Part shown: positions 53,477 to 61,612 of the stretch, piece after piece
How the letters are laid out: the number at the start of each line of letters is the position of its first letter
Numbering within the stretch: the first letter of the stretch is position 1
Translations under genes and position numbers: made by a program
Origin: Gemmatimonadaceae bacterium
GTDB taxonomy: Bacteria > Gemmatimonadota > Gemmatimonadetes > Gemmatimonadales > Gemmatimonadaceae
DNA length: 64,000 bases
NCBI GenBank assembly: GCA_016742275.1
Contig: JACVCD010000002.1
Location: forward strand, 186,001-250,000
Direction of reading: 5' to 3'
The notes under the pieces: model-generated
Seen by the model: the letters and a program-made list of their open reading frames with translations, nothing else
The model's database searches: none
What the model was told of the DNA's origin: nothing

Positions 53477-55297
53477 TCAGAACACGAAGCAATCGCACCC
53501 CGACCCCCATACCGGATGATGAGAAAGTGTGTGGTGATGTGCGTGGTGATGCGTAGCGTGATGCGTAGCGTGATGCGTAGCGTGATGCGCATCATTGCGA
53601 TGCGAGTCTTTCCGATGTGCCACGGGAGACCACGACGGACTCACGGGCGGTAACGGCGGCGCGAGCGGCGCGAAGTCCTGTGCTCCATACACCACCTGCC
53701 CGTCAACGATGGTGAGTAGCGATTGCAGTGAGGCGATCTCGTCTGCGGGAATGGCGAAATAGTCGCCGGTGAGTACGCAGAGATCGGCATACTGTCCGAC
53801 AGCCAACGTGCCTTTGAGCGATTCCTCGCCGGAGAACCACGCGCTGCCTGAGGTCATCGATCGCAGCGCCTCCTCTCGGCTGAGACGCGACTCCTCAGGA
53901 TACAGCGTGAGCCCGCCAACAGTCTTTCCGGTCACCAGCCAGGATAGTGCGACCCAGGGATTGTGACTGGCGACGCGTGTGGCATCGGTGCCAGCACCAA
54001 CCGGCAGTCCCATGTCCAGCATACGGCGTACCGGAGGCGATGCGGCAGCGGCATCTGCGCCATAGCGCGCCACGAAGTGCTCACCCTGATACGCCATACG
54101 ATGTTGAATGGCAATGCCACCGCTGAGCGCCGCCGTGCGTTCGAGGTTGCGCGTGGAAATGGTTTCCGCGTGATCGAACCACCACCGCAGTCCACTGAAT
54201 GGCGTATCCCGATTGACGCGCTCGAATACGTCGAGGAATCGTGTAATGGATTGATCGTAGGTGGCGTGCAATCGGAACGGCCACCGTTGCTCCACGAGGT
54301 GACGCACCACGGCCTCGAGGTCTTTCTCGAGTGAAGACGAAAGGTCCGGACGGGGTTCGAGGAAATCCTCAAAATCGGCCGCCGAAAAAACCAGCATTTC
54401 TCCGGCTCCATTCATGCGATAGAACGGTGTGCCGTCTCCTGGCTTTACGAGACCACTCCAACGTGTGAAGTCGTCGAGTTCGTGGCCCGGTCGCTGCGTG
54501 AACAAATTGTAGGCGATACGCACCGTGAGCTGCTTCTCGCGATGCAACGTCTCCACGACCCGATAGTCGTCCGGATAATTCTGAAATCCACCGCCGGCGT
54601 CGATCACACTGGTGACGCCGAGTCGATTGAGCTCGCGGTTGAAGTGACGCGAGGAGTTGAGTTGATCCTCGAATGCGAGCTTGGGGCCCTTGGCGAGCGT
54701 AGAGTACAGAATGTTGGCGTTGGGGCGCGCGATCAGGAGACCCGTGGGATTGCCCTGTTTGTCGCGCTGAATTTCTCCCCCTGGTGGATTCGGCGTGTCC
54801 CGCGTGTATCCCACCGCAGCAAGTGCTGCGCGATTCAGCAGGGCAAAGCCATAGAGGTAGAGAATGAAGACCGGGGTGTCCGGCGCAGCAGCATTGATCT
54901 CTTCGAGCGTCGGTAGTCGCCTTTCGGCGAACTGAAACTCACTCCATCCGCCAACGACCCGAACCCACTGCGGCGCTGGTGTGCGCTCAGCCTGCGTTCG
55001 TAGCAAGCGCATGGCGTCGGCCAGCGATGGCACACCATCCCATCGCAGTTCGAGGTTGTAATTGAGCCCCCCGCGAATGGTGTGAATATGCGAATCATTG
55101 AGGCCGGGAATGACCGTGCGTCCGCGGGCATCGATGACCCGGGTTGACGCACCCTGCCAGGCGAGGATTTCGTCAGTACTTCCCGTCGCGACAATGCGTC
55201 CGTCACGCACGGCCAGTGCATCCACGCGTGGCGCTTTGGTATCCAGTGTGTGGATTCGCCCGCGAATGAGCAGCAGGTCCGCAGTAGCGTGGGTCAT
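53477..55297 (-). CDS. YtcJ-type amidohydrolase with His-rich repeat tail
   Basis: A 606-residue metal-dependent hydrolase of the Amidohydro_3 group. The metal motif is VIPGLNDSHIHTIRGG, further ligand regions are FRLHATYDQS and WWFDHAETIS, and the end motif is VGQYADLCVLTGD. After residue about 540 an extension follows with AHHATHHATHHATHHHAHHH, then a final GCDCFVF. The His stretch is encoded by a 12-bp tandem repeat. A Cys/His-rich extension ending in CxC-aromatic is something I recall from other members of this group, so it may be a metal-handling tail. It is 13 bases downstream of the YcaC-like gene and probably cotranscribed. Confidence 0.92.
   Translation of the reverse strand: MTHATADLLLIRGRIHTLDTKAPRVDALAVRDGRIVATGSTDEILAWQGASTRVIDARGRTVIPGLNDSHIHTIRGGLNYNLELRWDGVPSLADAMRLLRTQAERTPAPQWVRVVGGWSEFQFAERRLPTLEEINAAAPDTPVFILYLYGFALLNRAALAAVGYTRDTPNPPGGEIQRDKQGNPTGLLIARPNANILYSTLAKGPKLAFEDQLNSSRHFNRELNRLGVTSVIDAGGGFQNYPDDYRVVETLHREKQLTVRIAYNLFTQRPGHELDDFTRWSGLVKPGDGTPFYRMNGAGEMLVFSAADFEDFLEPRPDLSSSLEKDLEAVVRHLVEQRWPFRLHATYDQSITRFLDVFERVNRDTPFSGLRWWFDHAETISTRNLERTAALSGGIAIQHRMAYQGEHFVARYGADAAAASPPVRRMLDMGLPVGAGTDATRVASHNPWVALSWLVTGKTVGGLTLYPEESRLSREEALRSMTSGSAWFSGEESLKGTLAVGQYADLCVLTGDYFAIPADEIASLQSLLTIVDGQVVYGAQDFAPLAPPLPPVSPSWSPVAHRKDSHRNDAHHATHHATHHATHHHAHHHTLSHHPVWGSGCDCFVF
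53546..53593. repeat. 12-bp tandem repeat encoding ATHH
   Basis: Three exact copies of gtgatgcgtagc (53546-53581) and a fourth changed copy (53582-53593). Read leftward each gives Ala-Thr-His-His within the C-terminal tail of the amidohydrolase, so copy changes keep frame. Confidence 0.92.
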
Positions 55298-55310
55298 GAT
55301 CTACTCGCGG

Positions 55311-56012
55311 TCAGCTGTGCCTGGGAGCCGGCGGATGATAGGGCGCGTGGTTGGTGGCGGGCGCATCATGCACCATGGTGTAGGCATACTCCACGCCGGC
55401 GCCGTAGGCTCCACCGTGTGTGCGCACGATGTCCATCACTGCGTCATACGTTGGGCGAATCGCCCAGTCGCGCTGCCACTCGAGCATGACAGACAGTGCG
55501 GTGACAGGTTTGGCGCCGGCCTGAATGACGCGCTGCATGGCATTGGTATGGGCAAGTGGACTGACGTCGCCGCAGCAGTCCTCCACCACATACACCTCGT
55601 ATCCGTCATGCATGGCCTGAATGGTGGGCAGGGCCACGCAGGTCTCTGTCCAGAGTCCGGCCAATACGATTTTGCGTTTGCTGGTGGCGGTCACGGCAGA
55701 GACGAAAGCCGGATCATCCCACGCATTCATGGTGGTGCGTTCAATGGGGTCCTGCTCGGGAAAGATCGACTGGAGTTGCGGTGACATGAGTCCACTGAAG
55801 GCGCGCGATTCCACGGTGGAGAGCACGACCGGCACGTTGAAGACACGAGCCGCCTTGGCCAGCAGCAGCGTGTTGTTGATGAGCGACTGACGGTCCATGC
55901 CATTGACGCCGAAAATCATCTGCGGCTGGAAGTCGATCAACGTCACCACACAATTGGTGGGAGTGAGCAGACCCTTCTCGCTCAATGCCGGGCGGGTGTA
56001 GACGTATTCCAT
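55311..56012 (-). CDS. Isochorismatase-family (YcaC-like) cysteine hydrolase
   Basis: A 233-residue alpha/beta hydrolase. The triad can be read: aspartate in VVTLIDFQPQMIFG (D27), lysine in TSKRKIVLAG and the nucleophile cysteine in AGLWTETCVALPTIQ. Sequence around NGMDRQSLINNTLLLAKAA and GYEVYVVEDCCGDVSP agrees with the YcaC branch. Its substrate is unknown. C-terminal about 30 residues are His/Pro-rich (NHAPYHPPAPRH). It stands between the LuxR regulator and the amidohydrolase in one leftward group. Confidence 0.92.
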   Translation of the reverse strand: MEYVYTRPALSEKGLLTPTNCVVTLIDFQPQMIFGVNGMDRQSLINNTLLLAKAARVFNVPVVLSTVESRAFSGLMSPQLQSIFPEQDPIERTTMNAWDDPAFVSAVTATSKRKIVLAGLWTETCVALPTIQAMHDGYEVYVVEDCCGDVSPLAHTNAMQRVIQAGAKPVTALSVMLEWQRDWAIRPTYDAVMDIVRTHGGAYGAGVEYAYTMVHDAPATNHAPYHPPAPRHS

Positions 56013-56030
56013 GGTAGATGAGAGAGAATG

Positions 56031-56693
56031 TCAGTCGAGGCGGATAAAGCCGCGCCGAAGTGCTGTGGTCACAGCCTCGGTGCGATCATGAACGTCGAGT
56101 TTCTGCAGGATGTTCTTGAGATGCACTTTGACCGTGCCTTCGGTTCGCCCAATGCGCACGGCCACTTCAGCATTGCTCAATCCATCCGCCACAAATCGAA
56201 GGACTTCGAGTTCGCGCGGCGTCAGCGCAATACGCGGCATGTGTTCGGCGAGTCGCGCGGCGATTGGCGCGGGAATGCCACGCTGTCCGCGGCGCACACT
56301 GCGGACGACCTCCAGTAGATCGGTGCGTAGCATGTCTTTCAGCAGATAGCCACGGGCACCGGCTGCGAGTGCGCGATGAATGTCTTCATCGCCATCATAG
56401 GTGGTGAGCATGATGATGCGCGCATCGGGATCCTCGGCGAGGATGGCGCGCGTGGCAGCCAGTCCATCCATGACCGGCATCCGCAGATCCATGAGCACAA
56501 TGTCGGGGCGCAAGCGGGCGTACGCCTCGAGTGCTTCTTCGCCATTGGATGCTTCGGCCACGACGACCATATCCGGTTCCCCACGCAGAACGGCAGCGAG
56601 CCCTTCGCGAATGAGCGGATGGTCGTCAGCGGTCAGAATATTGATGCGCGCGGATTCGGAGTTGGACACCGGATACAGTCTATCGGTCGCCAT
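56031..56693 (-). CDS. NarL/LuxR-type response regulator
   Basis: A 220-residue response regulator. The receiver domain holds the acidic pair in ILTADDHPLIREGL and the phosphorylated Asp in DIVLMDLRMPVMDG; the C-terminal HTH reads LTPRELEVLRFVADGLSNAEV and TVKVHLKNILQKLDV. ATG codons at 56693 and 56705 are possible; AGGAGG lies 13 bases before the first and one base before the second, so neither spacing is ideal, and I prefer 56693. It is divergent from the propeller histidine kinase and is the clear partner. Confidence 0.93.
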   Translation of the reverse strand: MATDRLYPVSNSESARINILTADDHPLIREGLAAVLRGEPDMVVVAEASNGEEALEAYARLRPDIVLMDLRMPVMDGLAATRAILAEDPDARIIMLTTYDGDEDIHRALAAGARGYLLKDMLRTDLLEVVRSVRRGQRGIPAPIAARLAEHMPRIALTPRELEVLRFVADGLSNAEVAVRIGRTEGTVKVHLKNILQKLDVHDRTEAVTTALRRGFIRLD

Positions 56694-56755
56694 TCTACAG
56701 GGCATCCCTCCTTTGGGGTATGTCGTTCACAGACGCTGGCGTACACCATGCATCC

Positions 56756-59700
56756 ATGCGAGCATTCCCGCTCATGAGGGTGCGAATTCTGCGGATGATC
56801 TGTTCGGTGGTGCTGTTGGCGATATGGGCGCCTGCGGCGGCGACACAAGTGCCGGCGCGAGCCGCGGCACCGTACCGCCCGCTCTCGCATTGGCATCACA
56901 CGAGTTGGGGAGAAGAAGACGGGTTGTCACCCAACGCGCTCGGCAGGCTGATGCGCAGCTCCGACGGCTATCTCTGGTTGGGTGGCGACGGTCCGTTGAT
57001 GCGATTCGACGGCGTACGGTTCACGCGATTCGATGGGACCACTCAACCAGAACTCAAGAGCGCGGAGGTTGGCTCGCTCAGACTGGAGATGGTGGATCGT
57101 GAGGGCACATTGTGGATCTCGCGTCCGGATGGTGCCCTCGTGCGGTATCGGAACGGCCGTTTTCAGTTGGTGCTCCCACCGAATACTGATGCCCGTCGCG
57201 TGACTGCCATGGCGCAGGACGGTCTTGGTCGCCTTTGGCTCACGGGACTCACGAAGCTCGGGCTACATCGACTGGAAGGTGATTCCTTGGTGCATGTGGC
57301 GCTGCCGGTGCACTTCCAGCATCTGCGGCTTCTCGGTGTGATTGCCGATATTCGTGATGGGATCTGGGTGGGAACGTACACGGAGGGGTTATTGCATGTC
57401 ACACCTCGCGGTGTGTCGATGCACCTCAATCCGACACTCGGTGACCCTGGCGCACGGCCACTGGTACAAACGGCCGATGGTACGGTGTGGACGTTCGGTG
57501 ACGGACTGCAGCTGCTGAAGGACGGGCAATGGTCTACTCTGGCGTCGCCGGAAGACGGAGCGAAGCTGATTCCTCCTACTGCATCGGTCGGACCGGATGG
57601 CGCCGTCTGGGTGGGAACACGCGGTTACGGTGTAGTGCGGTTTCAGAACGGCGCGGCCGAACTGTTCACCGAACGTCATGGACTGTCTGACGCCGTGGTC
57701 GCGTCGGTGCTCGCCGACCACGAAGGCAACGTCTGGGCAGTGACCAATGCCGGACTCGATCGCCTCCGCCTCGCGCCATTCAGTGTGCTCACTCAGGGGA
57801 GCGATGGTGTGCACTTCGATTCGCCCCATTGGATGGCGGCGGATGCGAAGGACGGCATCTGGGCGTTGTCCTATCAAGGTCAGTTGGTAAGTCACTTCAC
57901 TGGCGGCTATGTGAGTGGGAAGCCCGGAATGGTGACCACGCACACGCTGCGCAACCCAGGCAACAGTCGCCTTCACCCCGACGCGTCATCGATGCGTGGT
58001 GGCGTCCTGCTTCGCGACGACCGCGGCAACGCCTATCATGCCACGTCGACCACCATGAACAATCTGGGTGCCGCTTTTGCGGACACCACAAATCGGCGGT
58101 GGCGAGAGGACAGTACTGGTCAACGATGGGTGACCTACTTCCCCCAGGGACTCGCACGCGAGGTGAACGGTCGACTCGAACGGGTGGTGTTCCCCCCTGA
58201 TCTCGGTTCGCCGAATGTCGGTGACATTGTCAGCACGCGTGAAGGGCGTACTGCCATGGCCGTCAATTCAGCACCGGCGCTGCTGATTCTCGAGCAGGGG
58301 AAAATCGTACGACGCTACGGACCTGGCGACGGATTGGCACATCCCGTTGCGCGTGTCGTCTTTCAGAATCGCGACACGCTTTGGGCAGTAGATCATCTGG
58401 GTTCGCTGCTTCGCATCGTTGACAGGCAGATCCGGCAGATCCCGGCAGATCGGCTGGGTGGACTGCTGCGATCAGGTAGCATCGTGGTCATGCCCGATGG
58501 TCCGCGCATGATTCTCGCGAGTACTGCCGGCATCGTGTGCATCAACATGGCGGACCTTCACGCCGCGCTCGACGGCAAGGGGCCAGTGCCAACCCCGTGG
58601 CGATTCTCCGCGCTCGATGGCATTCGCACGGCGCGACTGACGACCCACAATACGGCAGCAGGCGCCCGAGCGGCGGATGGACGCATCTGGTTCAGTACAC
58701 CCAGCGGACTCGCAGTTTTTGATCCGCGAAACATCGTGCGCAACACGGTGGCGCCGCGTGTGCATCTCGAATCGGTGATGATAGGGGACTCGGCCCTGTC
58801 GCACGAGCCAACGGCAGAGATCCCACCTGGCACGCCACGTGTCACATTGCAGTTCACGGCCACGGCACTTCGCGTACCGGAGCGTGTGCGTATCGAGTAC
58901 ATGCTGGACGGAGTGGATGGCGGCTGGCGTCTTGCCGATGCCACGCGATCTGCCACCTACACACAGTTGCGTCCAGGGCATTACACCTTTCGTGTCCGTG
59001 CGTGGAACGAAGATGGCGTAGCAGGAGTGAATGAAGTGTCACTGCCCGTGCGCATGTTGCCGGCATGGCACGAAACCTGGTGGTTCATGGTGTTACTCGT
59101 GGCCACCTTGGCCGGCGGGACCGCCTGGGTCGTCGTCTGGTGGCAGCGCGCCCGCAGTCGTGATGCCGCGCGACGTCTTGCGGAGCGATTTGAAGCCACG
59201 CTGACAGAACGCACGCGATTGGCAGGCGAGTTGCACGATACGCTGTTGCAAGGGTTTACCGGTATCACCTTGCAGTTGCAGGCGCTTCGTCGCCGGATCA
59301 GTGAAACACCTGCGGAAGCGGAAGTTGAATTGTCGCGGGTGCTGTCCGTGGCTGACCGAACGTTGCGCGAGGCACGTTCGATGGTGTGGGATATGCGTAC
59401 GCCAGAACTCGATGGGCGCGATGTAGCGGATGCGCTCGAGGAAGCGGCACGTCAGGCCATTGCCAGTGCGCATGCCCAATCACCGTCACCATCGCCGGTT
59501 GTTCTCGAGGTTCAGGTGGGTGGTGATCGTCGTCGCGTTGCGCCGGTCATCGAAACCACCGCGCTTCGCATTGGGAGGGAAGCGGTCACCAATGCGGCGC
59601 GTCACGCCAGGCCATCACGTATCACACTGGCATTGGTGTTCGAGTCGCATCGCCTGTTCGTTCGCGTGCATGACAATGGCGATGGCTTCGATACGGTTGC

Positions 59701-59878
59701 GGCATCACAGGCCCGTGAAGCCGGCCATTGGGGGTTGGTGGGAATGGACGAGCGTGCTCAACGCGTGGGTGGCACGGTCTCCGTCACCAGTACCCTGGGA
59801 GAGGGCACCACGGTGGATATGATGCTTCCAATCGAACCTCGCGCTACATCGTCAGCGGAGTGGCCACACCCGGAGTGA
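56756..59878 (+). CDS. Histidine kinase with periplasmic two-component-regulator propeller
   Basis: A 1040-residue hybrid-type sensor without receiver. A signal anchor (ILRMICSVVLLAIWAPAAA) is followed by Reg_prop propeller repeats (LMRSSDGYLWLGGDGPLMRF, DGIWVGTYTEGLLHV, DGAVWVGTRGYGVVRF), a Y_Y_Y domain (RIEYMLDGVDGGWRLAD, RPGHYTFRVRAWNEDG), one membrane helix (MVLLVATLAGGTAWVVVWW), a HisKA_3 helix (AGELHDTLLQGFTGITLQ) and an HATPase domain (REAVTNAARHARPS, HDNGDGFD, GLVGMDERA). The architecture fits sensing of a sugar or envelope polymer. ATG at 56756 is chosen; others at 56720 and 56774 exist. Divergent from its likely LuxR partner. Confidence 0.94.
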   Translation: MRAFPLMRVRILRMICSVVLLAIWAPAAATQVPARAAAPYRPLSHWHHTSWGEEDGLSPNALGRLMRSSDGYLWLGGDGPLMRFDGVRFTRFDGTTQPELKSAEVGSLRLEMVDREGTLWISRPDGALVRYRNGRFQLVLPPNTDARRVTAMAQDGLGRLWLTGLTKLGLHRLEGDSLVHVALPVHFQHLRLLGVIADIRDGIWVGTYTEGLLHVTPRGVSMHLNPTLGDPGARPLVQTADGTVWTFGDGLQLLKDGQWSTLASPEDGAKLIPPTASVGPDGAVWVGTRGYGVVRFQNGAAELFTERHGLSDAVVASVLADHEGNVWAVTNAGLDRLRLAPFSVLTQGSDGVHFDSPHWMAADAKDGIWALSYQGQLVSHFTGGYVSGKPGMVTTHTLRNPGNSRLHPDASSMRGGVLLRDDRGNAYHATSTTMNNLGAAFADTTNRRWREDSTGQRWVTYFPQGLAREVNGRLERVVFPPDLGSPNVGDIVSTREGRTAMAVNSAPALLILEQGKIVRRYGPGDGLAHPVARVVFQNRDTLWAVDHLGSLLRIVDRQIRQIPADRLGGLLRSGSIVVMPDGPRMILASTAGIVCINMADLHAALDGKGPVPTPWRFSALDGIRTARLTTHNTAAGARAADGRIWFSTPSGLAVFDPRNIVRNTVAPRVHLESVMIGDSALSHEPTAEIPPGTPRVTLQFTATALRVPERVRIEYMLDGVDGGWRLADATRSATYTQLRPGHYTFRVRAWNEDGVAGVNEVSLPVRMLPAWHETWWFMVLLVATLAGGTAWVVVWWQRARSRDAARRLAERFEATLTERTRLAGELHDTLLQGFTGITLQLQALRRRISETPAEAEVELSRVLSVADRTLREARSMVWDMRTPELDGRDVADALEEAARQAIASAHAQSPSPSPVVLEVQVGGDRRRVAPVIETTALRIGREAVTNAARHARPSRITLALVFESHRLFVRVHDNGDGFDTVAASQAREAGHWGLVGMDERAQRVGGTVSVTSTLGEGTTVDMMLPIEPRATSSAEWPHPE

Positions 59879-60668
59879 GCCAGGTCAGCGGTGGCACCGC
59901 GTGCACAAACGTACGCTCAACCACAGCCTTCGCTTCGAGAAAGTGCGACCAGCCATCGACGTGAATGGGCACGATGGTATGCGGACGAATGTTCGCGAGA
60001 AATCGCGCCGCGTCATGGGCGGTAAAGGTGTAACGCAGTGGACCAGTCAGCGGAAATCCGACACCACCCAAATGCACAATGGCCAATCCGACATCGAGAT
60101 GTTGTGGCAGTGCATTCAGGGCACGATGGGGTACCGTGTCTCCGGAAACCCAGAGCGCACCGTGTTGCTGCCCTTCCCACGTAAGACCAAAGCCAATCAC
60201 ATCGCCCGAGACATGATGCAGCACCGGCGGACCGTGCTGGCATGGCGTGGCCAGAATATCGAGCGGTGGCGCACCTGGCTTCTCGAGTCTGGTGCGCTGC
60301 CACGGATCGAGGCCACGTACGCTGGCGAATGCACGAAGCCGAATGGCGCCAGAACATGTGGTGACAACCACTGACGCCTGCGGCAACAGCGCACGACCCG
60401 CATCGTCGAGGTTGTCGGCGTGCTGATCGTGGGAGAGCAGCACAGCATCAATGGGCGGCAGGTCCGACGCCGAGAGAGCGGGCCCAATGAGTTTGCGTGA
60501 TGACGTGCCCAGCGCAAACGCATAGCGACGACCAGGAGGATCGAATGTCGGATCAGTCAACAGACGCCATGGGCCGACCTCGATCAACATGGTCGGCCCA
60601 CCAATGTGCGTGAGGCGCACCTGGCTCATGTCCCACACGCCGTTGTGAACCTCACGCCCATCGTTCAT
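59844..60668 (-). CDS. MBL-fold metallo-hydrolase (UlaG-like)
   Basis: A 274-residue metallo-beta-lactamase fold protein. Metal ligands are in VLLSHDQHADNLDD, CQHGPPVL, WVSGDTVPH and the final PIHVDGWSHF. This order matches the UlaG/beta-lactamase_2 group acting on phosphorylated lactones or unrelated esters. ATG at 60668 is 10 bases after the upstream hydrolase gene; 60629 is a shorter choice. The 3' end overlaps the kinase gene by 35 bases on the other strand. Confidence 0.92.
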   Translation of the reverse strand: MNDGREVHNGVWDMSQVRLTHIGGPTMLIEVGPWRLLTDPTFDPPGRRYAFALGTSSRKLIGPALSASDLPPIDAVLLSHDQHADNLDDAGRALLPQASVVVTTCSGAIRLRAFASVRGLDPWQRTRLEKPGAPPLDILATPCQHGPPVLHHVSGDVIGFGLTWEGQQHGALWVSGDTVPHRALNALPQHLDVGLAIVHLGGVGFPLTGPLRYTFTAHDAARFLANIRPHTIVPIHVDGWSHFLEAKAVVERTFVHAVPPLTWLTPGVATPLTM

Positions 60669-60678
60669 GTCTGCATCC

Positions 60679-61491
60679 TCAGGAACGAACCTGCTTCTCT
60701 GCCCAGGCCAGCGCGTAGTCGGCCACGTCATGCCACCCCTTTTCGGCGGGCATCAGATGTGCACGACCTTCGAATTCCTTGATCTCGGTCAGCGTTGTCT
60801 TGCCCTTGTAGTGCGCGGCATTGGAACGCTGCACTGCAGGCGGCATGAGATTGTCCGAACCGCCGGAGATGAACAGCAGAGGCGGGCGCGACTCGTTGTG
60901 ATAGTCGACGTACGTTTCCTGCGGACCCGGAATGAAGTTGGCGAGAATGCTGCCGAACAGCACGTGACCTGATGCCGGCACATGGTAACGGTCATACATC
61001 GCCTTCGAATCGGCGTCCGTGAATGTGTTGGTGAAGGCGTAATGCCACTGTTCGTGTGTGAACCCTACCGCCTTGTTGCGGTTGGCCGGGTTCTTGAGCA
61101 CGGGGAACGTGGACTTGAGCTGTGTGAGTGGTACGACCACCACGCCTTCAGTCGGTGCGGAATTCATGGCTACGCCGCAGGCGCCAAGTCCCTTGTCGAG
61201 CAGCAGCTGCACCATGACACCACCAGCCGAATGACCCATGAGGATGGGCGGTTGATCGAGCTCGCGGATAATGCCCTCAAGCTTGGCGATGATCTCCGGC
61301 ACTTCGAGATGCTCGATAGGCGAAGGGTCCGCGCGCAGCGATTCCACTTCGGCTTCAAATCCCGGGTAAGCCGGCGCGATGACCTTGTATCCCTTCTGTT
61401 CGTAATACGGAATCCAATGCTCCCAGGAACGTGGAGTCACCCAGAAGCCGTGAATTAGCACAATGGTGGGGCGGGAATCCGTGGATGACAT
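60679..61491 (-). CDS. Alpha/beta hydrolase
   Basis: A 270-residue cytoplasmic alpha/beta hydrolase. Oxyanion region VLIHGFWVTPRSWEHW, nucleophile elbow LMGHSAGGVMVQLLL, aspartate in ISGGSDNLMPPA and histidine in FEGRAHLMPAE are all visible. No signal peptide. It is upstream of and probably cotranscribed with the MBL hydrolase. Both may act on one small substrate, but none can be named. Confidence 0.92.
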   Translation of the reverse strand: MSSTDSRPTIVLIHGFWVTPRSWEHWIPYYEQKGYKVIAPAYPGFEAEVESLRADPSPIEHLEVPEIIAKLEGIIRELDQPPILMGHSAGGVMVQLLLDKGLGACGVAMNSAPTEGVVVVPLTQLKSTFPVLKNPANRNKAVGFTHEQWHYAFTNTFTDADSKAMYDRYHVPASGHVLFGSILANFIPGPQETYVDYHNESRPPLLFISGGSDNLMPPAVQRSNAAHYKGKTTLTEIKEFEGRAHLMPAEKGWHDVADYALAWAEKQVRS

Positions 61492-61516
61492 GAGATCTCC
61501 AAGAGGGCGGGTAGAA

Positions 61517-61551
61517 GAAGAGCGCCACAGGATGTCTCCGTGGCGCTCTTC
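61517..61551. terminator. Terminator of the beta-helix gene
   Basis: A perfect 12-bp stem (gaagagcgccac / gtggcgctcttc) with an 11-nt loop lies between the stop of the beta-helix gene and the upstream region of the hydrolase gene. It suits leftward transcription from the former; the leftward flank is ttctaccc, not a long T-run. Confidence 0.6.
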
Positions 61552-61612
61552 ATCGCATCTACTCTTTGGGGATTCTTTGTCTAACCCGTTCGGGGAAGGT
61601 GAATGCTTCGCT

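Noticed and set aside
53433-53480. OxyR operator before dps
   Set aside because: Only one CTAT half fits; the rest of ATAGnTnnnAnCTAT does not match.
53546-53593. CRISPR-like array
   Set aside because: The repeats are 12 bp in direct tandem with no spacers and lie in frame within a coding tail.
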